In this document: one piece after another, positions 1 to 10,043 of the stretch | Numbering within the stretch: the first letter of the stretch is position 1 | Layout of the letters: each line of letters starts with the position of its first letter | Source of the DNA: Pantoea allii | GTDB taxonomy: Bacteria > Pseudomonadota > Gammaproteobacteria > Enterobacterales > Enterobacteriaceae | Direction of reading: 5' to 3' | Assembly (NCBI RefSeq): GCF_002307475.1 | Contig: NZ_NTMH01000011.1 | Location: 248,001 to 312,000, forward strand | DNA length: 64,000 nt | Program-made: the position numbers and the translations under genes | The notes under the pieces: model-generated | What the model was told of the DNA's origin: nothing | What the model saw: the letters and a program-made list of their open reading frames with translations, nothing else | The model's database searches: none

Positions 1-37
1 GCTACTCTCGAACGTCCTCTCAGCCAGAGAAAAACAG

Positions 38-64
38 AACGCTGCCTTTGCAGCGTTTTTTTTT
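38..64 (+). terminator. Rho-independent terminator of the upstream gene
   Basis: An 8-bp perfect stem (AACGCTGC at 38-45, GCAGCGTT at 50-57) with a 4-nt loop runs into a T tract ending at 64. It must end a plus-strand transcript that begins outside the window, since no gene precedes it here. Confidence 0.85.
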
Positions 65-107
65 GAATCCCTCGAATCCGCGTAAAAATACTTGTTTATC
101 AAAATAA

Positions 108-135
108 TAACGAGACATTATTAACAGACTCGTTA
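108..135. promoter_or_regulatory. Inverted repeat upstream of pdeN
   Basis: TAACGAG (108-114) and CTCGTTA (129-135) form a perfect 7-bp dyad with a 14-nt spacer. It overlaps a -10-like TATATT at 134-139. It sits about 70-100 bp before the pdeN start codon and may be an operator. The binding protein is unknown. Confidence 0.35.
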
Positions 136-206
136 TATTCTCAGACGCAAATATTCGGGCGATTGCGCACCATTAAGTTTTGTATTTTGATCAGGGGAAG
201 CACTTC

Positions 207-1781
207 ATGCCATTGTCGCGGGCGCTGATACGCCAGGCAACTTATCCTCGTCGAATCGCGTGGAATAGCGCGATTGTTGGCAGTCTGTTTTTTTTGTTGT
301 TAACCTCTGTTTTACTTACCGAGACCCAACATCAACGGGAAAATCAACATAAGCAGCTGCTCATCGACAGCAGCAACGACTTCCAGCGTCACGTGGCGAC
401 GCTGATTACAGATACCCTTTCTCCCCTGCTTCCGTTCGTCAAGTCAGAATGTTATATCGGCAATCATGAGTTAACTGCGCGTGCCGCGTTTGCTGGCGAC
501 ATACGCGCCATCATTTTAGTGAAAGACGGTAACGCCTTTTGCTCTTCAGCCACCGGCAGCTTTTTTCAGCCACTGAGCGCGATTTCGGCCCGTACCGATA
601 CCACACGCGACCGGGATATCCGTTTATTGCCGGGTACCCCTATGCAGCCGACGAAACCGGTACTGGCGATATGGATCAAGCAACCCGGCACCCTACAGTC
701 CGGCATCTTTACCACCTTGAATCTGAGCCTGGCCGATTACCAAATAAAAGCGTCCTCGCATCCTGAAATTACCGGTATTGCGATACTCGCGCATAATACC
801 GCGATGACCAGCTGGCAAACCACTCTCGTAAGAAATCATCAACTCCCTCCACCGTTAACGCAGATCACTATGGACGGGCTGCCGTTCCAGTTTGCACTCT
901 ACGGCTCAACCTTATCCGCAGGCGATTTTCAGACCATTATGTTGAGTAGCCTGTTGATGTCATTACTCGCTGGCTGTACTTGTTGGTTTTTACTGACCCG
1001 GGTTCAGCGACCCGGTAAAGAAATTACTCTGGGCATCCGGCGTGGTGAATTTCGCGTCGAGTATCAGCCTTTAATTACGGCTCAGGATGGCAAATCTTAC
1101 GGTATGGAGGCGCTGCTACGCTGGACGCATCCGTCCGGTGAAACGGTCTCACCCGATATTTTTATCAGTTACGCTGAAGCACAAAACCAAATTATCCCCC
1201 TGACCCGCCACCTGTTTGAACTGGTCGCCCGCGATGCACACCAGCTACGTCATAGCTTGCCCAAAGGAACCTGCCTCAGCTTAAATATTTCCCCCCTGCA
1301 TCTGAGCGCCTGCAGTTTCCGTGACGATGTCCTGTACTGGCAGGACAATATGCCTCACGATCATTTTCAGTACGTCTTCGAAATCACTGAACGGGCCGTA
1401 GTTGAAAACGGCAATGCAACTGAACTGTTTCACTGGCTACATCAGCGGGGAATTAAAATCGCAGTGGATGATTTTGGCACCGGGCACAGTGCGCTAATCT
1501 ATCTTGAAAAGTACCCTTTTGATTATCTGAAAATCGATCGTGGATTTGTGCAAAGTATTGGCACCGAAACGATCACTTCACCCGTGCTGGATACAGTGTT
1601 ACAACTGGCTAAAAGGCTCAACCTGATGAGCGTGGCTGAAGGTGTGGAAACCGATGAACAAGCCAGTTGGCTGATCAACCGCGGCGTCACCCATTTACAG
1701 GGGTATTTCTTCAGTCGGCCGTTACGTCCAGAGCAGGTAAGAGACTATTTTCAACGTCAAAACAGTCAACCCACGCGTTAA
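207..1781 (+). CDS. pdeN: CSS-motif cyclic-di-GMP phosphodiesterase PdeN (Rtn)
   Basis: The predicted protein is 524 aa, an inner-membrane enzyme that hydrolyses c-di-GMP to pGpG. A transmembrane segment near residues 25-40 is followed by a periplasmic domain carrying the Cys-Ser-Ser motif near residue 111 (redox/DsbA-responsive in this family). A second membrane segment near 240-265 precedes a cytoplasmic EAL domain. Catalytic signatures are intact: EALLRW, the FEITE metal-ligand motif, DDFGTG and AEGVET, so it should be active. I chose ATG 207 because AGGGGAAG lies just upstream; a TTG nine codons earlier is possible. The E. coli homologue is about the same length and also precedes yejA. 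A dyad lies in its promoter region. Confidence 0.93.
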   Translation: MPLSRALIRQATYPRRIAWNSAIVGSLFFLLLTSVLLTETQHQRENQHKQLLIDSSNDFQRHVATLITDTLSPLLPFVKSECYIGNHELTARAAFAGDIRAIILVKDGNAFCSSATGSFFQPLSAISARTDTTRDRDIRLLPGTPMQPTKPVLAIWIKQPGTLQSGIFTTLNLSLADYQIKASSHPEITGIAILAHNTAMTSWQTTLVRNHQLPPPLTQITMDGLPFQFALYGSTLSAGDFQTIMLSSLLMSLLAGCTCWFLLTRVQRPGKEITLGIRRGEFRVEYQPLITAQDGKSYGMEALLRWTHPSGETVSPDIFISYAEAQNQIIPLTRHLFELVARDAHQLRHSLPKGTCLSLNISPLHLSACSFRDDVLYWQDNMPHDHFQYVFEITERAVVENGNATELFHWLHQRGIKIAVDDFGTGHSALIYLEKYPFDYLKIDRGFVQSIGTETITSPVLDTVLQLAKRLNLMSVAEGVETDEQASWLINRGVTHLQGYFFSRPLRPEQVRDYFQRQNSQPTR

Positions 1782-1834
1782 TCACCGTCGATTATCGCTG
1801 CGGTGCAAGACACTCACAGGAGAGAACATCCCTT

Positions 1835-3643
1835 ATGCCGCTCCGCTTTGTCATTTTGCTGCTGTGTAGCTTGCTCATCACCCCGCTGCATGCTTCTCCC
1901 GTTCAGACAAGTTACACCTTTGCTCAACTGGGATCGCCGAAGTACCCCAGAGACTTCCGTCACTATGACTATGTGAATCCTGCGGCACCAAAGGGCGGCA
2001 AAATTGTCCTGTCGGTCATCGGCACTTACGATAACTTCAACCGTTATGCCTCACGAGGCAACCCTGGCGTCGGCACCGGGCCACTGTATGACAGCTTATT
2101 CACTACCTCGGATGATGAAACCAGCAGCTACTATCCGCTGATTGCTGAATCAGCCCGACATCCTGATGACTTCAGTTGGATGGAAATTACGCTTAACCCC
2201 CGCGCACAGTTTCACGACGGTTCTCCCATCACGGCTGACGATGTGGCCTTTACTTTCCAAAAATTTATGACCGAGGGCGTTCCACAGTTCCGAATATTTT
2301 ATCGTGGTGTAACAATTAAAGCCCTTAACCCCCAGACGGTACGAATCACCTTACCGGCCCCGGATAAAGACCTGATGCTGGGGTTGCTGACGCTCCCAGT
2401 GATATCTCAAACGTTTTGGCAAAATAAAAAATTCAATGAACCGCTCAGCCAGCCTCCGTTGTCGAGCGGGCCTTATCGCGTGAGTAAGTGGAAACTGGGC
2501 CAGTTTATTGAATTCAGTCGGGTCAAAAACTACTGGGCGGCGGATTTGCCGGTCAATCGTGGCCGTTTCAATTTTGATGTCATGCGTTATGACTATTATC
2601 TGGATGACAACGTTGCGTTTGAGGCATTCAAAGCCGGTGCCTTTGATCTCCGCGAAGAAACGTCGGGGAAGAAATGGGCCACTCAGTATCTGGGTCGTAA
2701 CTTCGATAATCAGCAGATCGTTAAAGAGACCACGCCGAATACGGCCTCAATTGATACGCGCTGGCTGGCGCTGAATAATGAAAAACCCTTGTTTCACGAT
2801 CGCCGGGTACGGCAGGCAATGGCGCTGGCTTTTGATTTCGAATGGATGAATAAAGCACTGTTTTATAATGCTTTTAAGCGAGCCAGCAGTTATTTTCAGA
2901 ATACGCAGTACGCGGCGCAAGGCGTGCCCGATGCTGCACAACGGAAAATACTGGCACCGTTCAAATCACAGTTACCTCCTGAAATCTTCACTGAAGCCTA
3001 TGCGCCCGCGAAAACTGACGGCAGCGGCTACGATCGCGCTAACCTGCTTAAGGCCATGTCACTGCTGAATCAGGCTGGCTGGCATATCCACAACCAGCGC
3101 CTGGTGAACGATAAAACCGGGCAGCCCTTTACCCTAGAGTTGTTGCTGCCTGCCGGTGTGAATAGTGAATGGGCGCTTCCCTATCAGCATAGTCTGTCGC
3201 GGCTGGGTATCACGTTAACCCTGCGCCAGATTGACAGCTCGCAATACCTGCGCCGCCTGCGTAGCGGCGACTATGATATGGTCAGTAATATTTATCATGC
3301 TATGCCGACGCCCTCACGCAATCTTCAGGCCAACTGGCAGTCGGACTATATCCAGTCTTCGTGGAACACGGCGAGGGTAAAAGATCCCATGGTCGATAAT
3401 GTTGTCAAACAAATTATCGCTCATCAGGACGATGCCGACGCGTTGCTGCCGCTGGGACAGGCGCTGGACCGCATCTTGCTGTGGAATGCTTATATGATCC
3501 CGATGTGGTATAGCGCCGAGCAGCGGCTTGCCTTTTGGGATAAATTTTCCCATCCTGCCGTTAAACCTGCCTACAGCACAGGTGTGGATAACTGGTGGTA
3601 TGACGTGAATAAAGCCGGGCGACTGCCGGCCGACAGACGCTGA
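1835..3643 (+). CDS. yejA: Periplasmic peptide-binding protein YejA
   Basis: The predicted protein is 602 aa, the solute-binding subunit (SBP family 5, OppA/DppA-like) of the YejABEF ABC importer. In E. coli this importer takes up oligopeptides and microcin C-type peptide-nucleotides. A signal peptide with a leucine-rich core spans about residues 1-20. The start is ATG 1835, preceded by AGGAGAG; the longer open frame that runs back into pdeN lacks a good ribosome site. Length is close to the E. coli protein. It is the first gene of yejABEF, 53 bp after pdeN and 11 bp before yejB, so one transcript is likely. Confidence 0.94.
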   Translation: MPLRFVILLLCSLLITPLHASPVQTSYTFAQLGSPKYPRDFRHYDYVNPAAPKGGKIVLSVIGTYDNFNRYASRGNPGVGTGPLYDSLFTTSDDETSSYYPLIAESARHPDDFSWMEITLNPRAQFHDGSPITADDVAFTFQKFMTEGVPQFRIFYRGVTIKALNPQTVRITLPAPDKDLMLGLLTLPVISQTFWQNKKFNEPLSQPPLSSGPYRVSKWKLGQFIEFSRVKNYWAADLPVNRGRFNFDVMRYDYYLDDNVAFEAFKAGAFDLREETSGKKWATQYLGRNFDNQQIVKETTPNTASIDTRWLALNNEKPLFHDRRVRQAMALAFDFEWMNKALFYNAFKRASSYFQNTQYAAQGVPDAAQRKILAPFKSQLPPEIFTEAYAPAKTDGSGYDRANLLKAMSLLNQAGWHIHNQRLVNDKTGQPFTLELLLPAGVNSEWALPYQHSLSRLGITLTLRQIDSSQYLRRLRSGDYDMVSNIYHAMPTPSRNLQANWQSDYIQSSWNTARVKDPMVDNVVKQIIAHQDDADALLPLGQALDRILLWNAYMIPMWYSAEQRLAFWDKFSHPAVKPAYSTGVDNWWYDVNKAGRLPADRR

Positions 3644-3654
3644 GGAGAGCCCGG

Positions 3655-4749
3655 TTGGCACGTTATTTTTTACGCAGACTGTTACTGATTATTCCTACCT
3701 TGTGGGCGATCATTACGCTCAACTTTTTTATTGTACAGATAGCACCAGGTGGCCCGGTCGATCAGGCGCTGGCAAATATTCAGTTTGGACAAACCAGCGG
3801 GCTGCCCGGTGCGGGCGGCGGTGACAGCGGCGGTACGCAGGCCAGTCTGCATCGCCTCACGCCCGGGGATAATCAGTATCGCGGCGCGCGTGGTCTGGAC
3901 CCCGAGGTTATCGCGGAAATTGAGCGACGTTACGGCTTCGATAAACCTATCGGGGAACGCTATCTTACGATGCTGTGGAATTATGTGCGCTTCGACTTTG
4001 GCGACAGCCTGTTCCGCAGCGCCTCCGTATTGCAGTTAATCAAAGAGAGCCTGCCCGTTTCTGTCAGCCTTGGTCTGTGGAGTACGTTGATCATCTACCT
4101 GGTGTCGATTCCTCTGGGCATTAAAAAGGCCGTGCGTAATGGCAGCACGTTCGATATCTGGAGCAGCACCTTCATTATCATTGGCTACTCCATTCCGGCG
4201 TTTCTGTTTGGCATTGTCTTGATTGTTCTGTTTGCGGGCGGCAGCTATTTCGACTGGTTCCCCTTGCGCGGACTGACCTCTCCACAGTTTGATACGCTCC
4301 CCTGGTACGGCAAAGTAACCGATTATCTGTGGCATATCGCGCTGCCGGTACTGGCTACGGTGATTGGCGGTTTTGCCACCTTAACCATGCTGACTAAAAA
4401 CGCATTTCTTGATGAAATTCGAAAACAGTATGTGGTCACCGCCCGGGCCAAGGGCGTTTCGGAACGGCGCATCCTTTATCACCATGTGTTTCGCAATGCG
4501 ATGCTGCTGGTGATTGCCAGTTTTCCTGCCACTTTTATCAGCATGTTTTTTACCAGTTCGGTACTGATTGAGGTGATGTTCTCGCTGAATGGCCTGGGCT
4601 TACTGGGCTTTGACGCTACCGTCCAGCGTGATTATCCGGTGATGTTTGGCACCTTGTATATTTTTACCTTGATTGGTTTGCTGATGAATATCCTGAGCGA
4701 TTTAACCTATACCCTGGTTGATCCACGCATTAATTTCGAGGGGCGGTAA
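3655..4749 (+). CDS. yejB: Peptide ABC transporter permease YejB
   Basis: The predicted protein is 364 aa, a DppB/OppB-type permease with an N-terminal transmembrane helix, a hydrophilic periplasmic stretch (about residues 30-110, Gly-rich) and five further helices. The EAA-type loop that contacts the ATPase is recognisable near residues 255-285 (...[11 protein letters not shown]...). The start is TTG at 3655 behind GAGGAG; this gives exactly the E. coli length, and no ATG lies close by. It pairs with YejE to form the membrane channel. Its stop TAA shares one base with the yejE ATG (TAATG), indicating translational coupling. Confidence 0.94.
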   Translation: MARYFLRRLLLIIPTLWAIITLNFFIVQIAPGGPVDQALANIQFGQTSGLPGAGGGDSGGTQASLHRLTPGDNQYRGARGLDPEVIAEIERRYGFDKPIGERYLTMLWNYVRFDFGDSLFRSASVLQLIKESLPVSVSLGLWSTLIIYLVSIPLGIKKAVRNGSTFDIWSSTFIIIGYSIPAFLFGIVLIVLFAGGSYFDWFPLRGLTSPQFDTLPWYGKVTDYLWHIALPVLATVIGGFATLTMLTKNAFLDEIRKQYVVTARAKGVSERRILYHHVFRNAMLLVIASFPATFISMFFTSSVLIEVMFSLNGLGLLGFDATVQRDYPVMFGTLYIFTLIGLLMNILSDLTYTLVDPRINFEGR

Positions 4750-5771
4750 TGCATATTTCCCCGATGAATCAGCAGCGCTGGCAGCGCTTTCGTCATAACC
4801 GTCGCGGCTACTGGTCGCTGTGGATTTTTCTGCTTATCTTCGTCCTTTCCCTGTGTGCCGAGTTAGTCGCCAATGACAAACCGCTGCTGGTGCATTATCA
4901 GCAACGCTGGTACGCCCCGCTATTTTTCAACTACAGCGAAAGCGATTTCGGTGGCGAGTTTGCTACCGCGGCAGATTATCAGGACCCCTGGTTGCAACAG
5001 CGTATTGAAAAACAGGGATGGGCGCTGTGGGCACCGATTCGCTTTGGTGCCAACAGCATTAATTTTGCGTCACAGGTGCCCTTCCCTTCCCCGCCATCAT
5101 GGCAAAACTGGCTGGGCACAGACGCGAACGGTGGCGACGTTTTGGCGCGTCTGTTGTACGGCCTGCGTATTTCGCTGCTGTTCGGCTTAATGCTAACCCT
5201 GTTTTCCAGCGTGATTGGCATCGTGATCGGCGCGATACAAGGCTATTTTGGTGGCAGAGTGGATCTGATTGGTCAACGCCTGATTGAGGTCTGGTCCGGA
5301 ATGCCGTCGCTGTTTTTACTGATCTTACTGTCCAGCGTCATCCAGCCCAGCTTCTGGTGGCTGCTGCTGGTCACCGTGCTGTTTGGCTGGATGAGTTTAG
5401 TCAGCGTGGTACGCGCTGAGTTCCTGCGTACGCGAAACTTTGACTATATTCGCGCCGCGCAGGCGCTGGGCGTCAGTGACGGACGGATCATGCTGCGCCA
5501 TATATTACCCAATGCCATGGTGGCCACACTGACTTTTCTGCCTTTTATCCTGTGCGGTTCCATCACCACGTTGACCTCGCTCGATTTTCTCGGTTTTGGC
5601 CTGCCCATTGGTTCGCCTTCACTCGGTGAACTGCTGCTACAGGGTAAAAATAACCTGCAGGCACCGTGGCTGGGTTTATCTGGCTTTTTCACGCTGGCGA
5701 TTCTGCTGTCGCTGCTTATTTTCATTGGCGAAGCCGTGCGCGACGCTTTTGATCCCAGTAAAGGAGTCTGA
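4749..5771 (+). CDS. yejE: Peptide ABC transporter permease YejE
   Basis: The predicted protein is 340 aa, the second permease (DppC/OppC type) of YejABEF. It has an N-terminal membrane helix near residues 23-40, a periplasmic segment, then five helices. The EAA loop is visible (...AAQALGVSDGRIMLRH...). Overlap of its ATG with the yejB stop, and the directly adjacent yejF ATG at 5772, show tight coupling within the operon. Sequence and length closely match the E. coli protein. Confidence 0.94.
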   Translation: MHISPMNQQRWQRFRHNRRGYWSLWIFLLIFVLSLCAELVANDKPLLVHYQQRWYAPLFFNYSESDFGGEFATAADYQDPWLQQRIEKQGWALWAPIRFGANSINFASQVPFPSPPSWQNWLGTDANGGDVLARLLYGLRISLLFGLMLTLFSSVIGIVIGAIQGYFGGRVDLIGQRLIEVWSGMPSLFLLILLSSVIQPSFWWLLLVTVLFGWMSLVSVVRAEFLRTRNFDYIRAAQALGVSDGRIMLRHILPNAMVATLTFLPFILCGSITTLTSLDFLGFGLPIGSPSLGELLLQGKNNLQAPWLGLSGFFTLAILLSLLIFIGEAVRDAFDPSKGV

Positions 5772-7376
5772 ATGAGCGCCCCGCTGCTTGCTGTTAATCA
5801 TCTCTCCGTCGCCTTTCGTCAGGGCAAACAGCTGCATCAGGTGGTGGAGGATGTTTCGCTGCGCGTTGAGGCGGGTGAAACCCTGGCTCTGGTAGGCGAA
5901 TCCGGTTCCGGGAAAAGCGTTACTGCCCTGTCGATCATGCGCCTGCTTCATGACGCCGCGGTGACCTATCCCCAGGGGGAAATCCTGCTGGCTGGGGAAG
6001 ACCTGCTACAGGCATCGGAGCAACGGCTTCGCGGTCTGCGCGGTAATCAGATGGCCATGATTTTTCAGGAACCGATGGTGTCCCTGAACCCTCTGCACAG
6101 TATTGAAAAACAGTTATACGAAGTGCTTTCGCTACACCGTGGGATGCGACGTGAAGCCGCGCGGGCAGAAATACTGCGCTGTCTGGATCGCGTCGGTATT
6201 CGCCAGCCGGCCTCGCGCCTGAATGATTTTCCCCACCAGCTCTCCGGGGGAGAACGCCAGCGCGTGATGATAGCCATGGCCCTGCTCACCCAGCCGAAAC
6301 TGTTGATTGCCGATGAACCCACGACTGCGCTGGATGTAACGGTTCAGGCACAAATCCTTAACCTGCTGCGCGAACTGCAACAGGAACTGAATATGGGGAT
6401 GCTGTTTATTACCCATAACCTGAAAATTGTTCGCCAACTGGCGGACAGCGTGAGCGTAATGCGCGCTGGACGGGTGGTTGAGCACAACCGCAGCCAACCG
6501 CTGCTCACGCAGCCACAGCACGCTTATACCCAGCAACTGCTGGCGGCCGATCCGGAAGGCCGTGCCGTGCCCCTTCCTGCAGCGACGCCGGTTATCCTGA
6601 AAGTGGATAATCTGCGCGTCGGTTTTCCCCTGCGCCAGGGGTTATTTAAACGTAAAACGGGCGAGAAAATCGCCGTAAATAACCTCAGTTTTAGCCTGAG
6701 ACGGGGAGAAAGTCTGGGGCTGGTAGGCGAATCTGGCTCAGGCAAAAGCACTACGGGCCTGGCCCTGCTGCGTCTTATTGCGGCTCAGGGCGAGGTCTGG
6801 TTTGACGATCGACCGCTGCATCAGCTGTCACGAAAGCAACTGTTGCCGTTACGTCGCCGTATTCAGGTGGTGTTTCAGGACCCTAATTCTGCGCTGAATC
6901 CCCGTATGACGGTGCAGCAGATCATCGCCGAAGGCCTGGCGGTGCATTATCCACAGTTGAGTGCGGCCCAGCAGGATGAACGGGTTAATGCGGTAATGAC
7001 AGAGGTGGGTCTGGATACAGAGAGCCGCCATCGCTACCCGGCGGAATTTTCAGGCGGCCAGCGTCAGCGCATTGCCATTGCGCGCGCCCTGATTCTTGAA
7101 CCGGAACTACTGGTACTGGATGAACCGACGTCGTCGCTTGACCGCTCAGTGCAGAAACAGATTCTGACCCTGCTGCGCGGATTACAGCAACAGCGTCAAC
7201 TGAGCTATCTGTTTATCAGTCATGATTTAGAAGTGGTACGCTCGCTCTGCCATCAGCTGATCGTACTTCGTCAGGGCGAGGTCGTTGAACAAGGCGATTG
7301 TGAAGCGTTGTTTGCCGCGCCTGCGCAGGCTTATACCCGCGAGTTGCTGGGTTCCGTCACGCTCAGTGACCAATAA
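5772..7376 (+). CDS. yejF: Duplicated-domain peptide ABC transporter ATPase YejF
   Basis: The predicted protein is 534 aa, with two fused ABC ATPase domains that energise YejBE. Domain 1 has Walker A GESGSGKS (near residue 42), signature LSGGE and Walker B LLIADEPT. Domain 2 has Walker A GESGSGKST (near 320), signature FSGGQ and Walker B LLVLDEPT. All catalytic elements appear intact in both halves. The gene starts immediately after the yejE stop. Its last 14 bases overlap the 3' end of the convergent yejG. Confidence 0.95.
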   Translation: MSAPLLAVNHLSVAFRQGKQLHQVVEDVSLRVEAGETLALVGESGSGKSVTALSIMRLLHDAAVTYPQGEILLAGEDLLQASEQRLRGLRGNQMAMIFQEPMVSLNPLHSIEKQLYEVLSLHRGMRREAARAEILRCLDRVGIRQPASRLNDFPHQLSGGERQRVMIAMALLTQPKLLIADEPTTALDVTVQAQILNLLRELQQELNMGMLFITHNLKIVRQLADSVSVMRAGRVVEHNRSQPLLTQPQHAYTQQLLAADPEGRAVPLPAATPVILKVDNLRVGFPLRQGLFKRKTGEKIAVNNLSFSLRRGESLGLVGESGSGKSTTGLALLRLIAAQGEVWFDDRPLHQLSRKQLLPLRRRIQVVFQDPNSALNPRMTVQQIIAEGLAVHYPQLSAAQQDERVNAVMTEVGLDTESRHRYPAEFSGGQRQRIAIARALILEPELLVLDEPTSSLDRSVQKQILTLLRGLQQQRQLSYLFISHDLEVVRSLCHQLIVLRQGEVVEQGDCEALFAAPAQAYTRELLGSVTLSDQ

Positions 7377-7683
7377 AGGTTTCCGCAATAGCCACGCCCT
7401 GATTCTTCAGGCAACAGTTCGTGGCGCTCTCATCACACCGGCGGATAAACAGGCAGGGTTGCCCTTCGCACTCGGCGATTTTTCCGTCCACCTGAATGGC
7501 TGCCAGCATGTCTTTGAGTTCGTGCAGAATTTCCCATGCCGGGACGCCATCATGGCTGATCAGCCGCAGCGCAATCACATCATGCTCTTCTGAGCCGACA
7601 TCGTCGGTTTCAATCACGCCACGACGATCGCTAATCCAGCGAAACCGCTGTGGCAAGCGATGCACAACCGAAAGTTGCAACAT
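7363..7683 (-). CDS. yejG: YejG family protein of unknown function
   Basis: The predicted protein is 106 aa, recognised as YejG by its N-terminal LQLSVVHRLPQ..RW and by the later ECEGQPCLF and LKNQGVAIAE motifs, which match the E. coli protein (about 114 aa). It has no signal peptide or membrane segment. The start ATG at 7683 has GGAG about 12 nt upstream, rather far. Transcription converges on yejF and the coding ends overlap by 14 bp. In E. coli its function is poorly defined (linked to aminoglycoside tolerance). Identification is secure, function is not. Confidence 0.85.
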   Translation of the reverse strand: MLQLSVVHRLPQRFRWISDRRGVIETDDVGSEEHDVIALRLISHDGVPAWEILHELKDMLAAIQVDGKIAECEGQPCLFIRRCDESATNCCLKNQGVAIAETFIGH

Positions 7684-7960
7684 AGTGATCAGTATCTCCA
7701 GAGAATGAAGCTCAATTTACAACCAACGGTGTCTGCATCGAGAGCCGTTAAATCATGCTAAAGCGCAGATCCTGCAAGGCGTCCTGTAAAAGCAAATTTG
7801 AGAGTTAAATCTCACTTTGGGCTATATGTACCGCGTTTAATGATAACTAACAATCATTTTAGACCCAATGTGATTACTTTATTTGCTATTTTTTTTCACA
7901 AATAAGAAACATTATTTTATAAGCGGATAAAGGCGGATCGCAGCAAGGCGCGACGCCCGC

Positions 7961-9157
7961 TTAGCGGGCGACGGAACGAGGACGTGAAGCGTAGAGAAAT
8001 AACAAAACAGAGAGGGTCGCGCACAGCGCAATGGTTCCCACCATAGGCCAGGCACTGTTAAAACTGAACAGAGACAGCAGCGCGCCAGCCAGTGCGCCGA
8101 CACCAAAGCGTAACGTACCCGCCAGAGAGGAGGCGGTACCGGCCATATGCGGAAACTCATCAAGGATGACGGCCATCGCATTAGACGACACCATGGAAAC
8201 ACAGCCGATAAACATCGCAATGCCCAATACCAGCGGCAGGAACCCCAGATCGAAAGCGCTCACCATCAACAACCAGATGCCCATCGCAAACTGCACCAAC
8301 AACCCAAAACGGAACAGGGCGACGGGGCCAAAATGGCGCACTGCCCGGCTGTTAATCAGCGTCATGATGAACAAAAACACAATATTCAGGCCGAAGTAGT
8401 AGCCAAAACTCTGCGGCGAAATGTGATTCAGTTCGATGTAAACAAAAGGGCCGGCATTGAGAAAAGTGAACAGCCCCGCAAACGAGAATCCGCTTGATAA
8501 CATATAGCTGAACGCCCGCTTATGGCGAAACAGGATAACGAAATTCCCCAGCGTGGTGCGCAGGTGAAAGCGCTGCCGCTGCTCAGGTTTAAGGGTTTCG
8601 CGAATCTGAGTCGCCACCAGCACGGTGGTGATAACGGCCGCTATCGACAGCGTCCAGAAAATGGCGTGCCAGCTCCAGATTAACAGCAGCCAGCCGCCGA
8701 TAATCGGGGCCAGCAGCGGTGCGATGGTGGTAATTAACATCACGAATGACATCATGCGCGAAAAGTCCTCTTTCGAGTAACTGTCGCGCATCAACGCATT
8801 GATCACGACGCTGGCGGCGGCCGCAGACAGGCCGTGCAAAAACCGCATCGCAATAAGCTGTTCAATCGACTGCGAGAGTGCGCAGGCCGCCGCCGCACAG
8901 GCAAAGATCAGGGTACCCAGCGTAATGACCGGCTTGCGGCCATAGCTGTCGGCCAGGGGACCGTAGATCAACTGTCCGATGGCAAACCCCAGGATGTAAA
9001 GATTGAGCGTCATCTGCACGCTCCCGGCGGACACCGCAAACTGGCGCGCAATTTGTGGCATCGCTGGCAGATACATGTCTATCGATAACGGCATCAACAT
9101 CGCTAACAGGCCGAGAATAACGACCAGGCCCATCGGCGAATTCTTTTCCTTACGCAC
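7961..9157 (-). CDS. bcr: Bcr/CflA-type multidrug efflux MFS transporter
   Basis: The predicted protein is 398 aa with 12 transmembrane helices (drug:H+ antiporter-1, Bcr/CflA subfamily). The N-terminal [13 protein letters not shown] signature of Bcr and the [11 protein letters not shown] loop 2-3 motif are present. Homologues export bicyclomycin and sulfonamides, and peptides when overexpressed. Start choice is ambiguous. GTG 9157 gives the family length but a weak ribosome site. ATG 9133 has AGGAAAAG at good spacing and would shorten the protein by 8 residues. It lies 11 bp after rsuA on the same strand, so probably one operon, as in E. coli. A GCCCGC/GCGGGC hairpin overlaps the stop codon but lacks a U tract. 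Confidence 0.93.
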   Translation of the reverse strand: MRKEKNSPMGLVVILGLLAMLMPLSIDMYLPAMPQIARQFAVSAGSVQMTLNLYILGFAIGQLIYGPLADSYGRKPVITLGTLIFACAAAACALSQSIEQLIAMRFLHGLSAAAASVVINALMRDSYSKEDFSRMMSFVMLITTIAPLLAPIIGGWLLLIWSWHAIFWTLSIAAVITTVLVATQIRETLKPEQRQRFHLRTTLGNFVILFRHKRAFSYMLSSGFSFAGLFTFLNAGPFVYIELNHISPQSFGYYFGLNIVFLFIMTLINSRAVRHFGPVALFRFGLLVQFAMGIWLLMVSAFDLGFLPLVLGIAMFIGCVSMVSSNAMAVILDEFPHMAGTASSLAGTLRFGVGALAGALLSLFSFNSAWPMVGTIALCATLSVLLFLYASRPRSVAR

Positions 9158-9168
9158 CGGGTTTCTCG

Positions 9169-9888
9169 CTATTTCTGTTTAAGTTCTTCTGGCAAGCCAA
9201 TGCTGGCTATCTCTTCTGCGGTTAACGGGCGGTATTCACCCGGTTCTAACGCGTCGTCCAGCGCAATCGCGCCAATGCGCTCGCGATGCAGGCCAACGAC
9301 CCGGTTACCCACGGCGGCGAACATACGTTTCACCTGATGGTAACGGCCTTCGCTAAGCGTCAGCAGCACGTCAGTGGGCGTGATGACCTCAAGCTGAGCA
9401 GGTTTTGTCAGGTGCTTTTCATTATGCAGTTGCACACCTGCGCTGAATTGCGCGGCCGTATCCTCGCTCACCGGCGCTTCCAGCGTCACACGGTAGGTTT
9501 TCTCGCAATGGTGACGCGGTGAGGTAATGCGATGTGACCACTGACCATCATCCGTAAGCAGAACTAAACCGGTGGTATCAATATCCAACCGGCCTGCGGC
9601 ATGCAGCTTAAATGCCATCGGTTCTTCAATGAAATAGATAATGGTGGGATGATCGGGATCGTCCGTGGAACAGACATAACCCTGCGGTTTGTTCAGCATA
9701 AAGTAGCGCGGCCCGGTCTGCATCTGTAACACGTTGCCGTCATACTCAACCTCGTGATCGGGCTGGAGTTTGAAAGCGGTGTCGCGCACCACGTCACCGT
9801 TAACGGTGACACGTTGACCACGGATTTCACGTGCAGCGATAGCACGGCTGATTTCCAGTTGCTGAGAGATGAATTTGTCGAGTCGCAT
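9169..9888 (-). CDS. rsuA: 16S rRNA pseudouridine-516 synthase RsuA
   Basis: The predicted protein is 239 aa. It has an N-terminal S4 RNA-binding domain (about residues 1-60, [16 protein letters not shown]) and the RsuA/RluB/E/F catalytic domain with the conserved [17 protein letters not shown] motif, whose first Asp is the catalytic residue (near 100). It makes pseudouridine 516 in 16S rRNA in the cytoplasm. It is slightly longer than the E. coli protein (231 aa) at the C-terminus. It is the first gene of a likely rsuA-bcr unit and is divergent from radD. Confidence 0.94.
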   Translation of the reverse strand: MRLDKFISQQLEISRAIAAREIRGQRVTVNGDVVRDTAFKLQPDHEVEYDGNVLQMQTGPRYFMLNKPQGYVCSTDDPDHPTIIYFIEEPMAFKLHAAGRLDIDTTGLVLLTDDGQWSHRITSPRHHCEKTYRVTLEAPVSEDTAAQFSAGVQLHNEKHLTKPAQLEVITPTDVLLTLSEGRYHQVKRMFAAVGNRVVGLHRERIGAIALDDALEPGEYRPLTAEEIASIGLPEELKQK

Positions 9889-10043
9889 GAATTCGTTTTG
9901 CCTGTTACTGCGGAGGGAAACTAAAACGGCCTGTTTAACCGTTGAAAAAGTATGAGAAGTATATCCTGAACTGCGCCTCGCTGACAGCGCGTTTACAGTG
10001 GATTCGTGGCATAATTGCGGCAGATTTTACAAAAGTGAGCAGC

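Noticed and set aside
1667..1834. Extended N-terminus of YejA overlapping pdeN
   Set aside because: The signal peptide and a good ribosome site place the start at 1835.
7955..7975. Hairpin at the bcr stop codon as a terminator
   Set aside because: The stem is good but no U tract follows on the minus strand.
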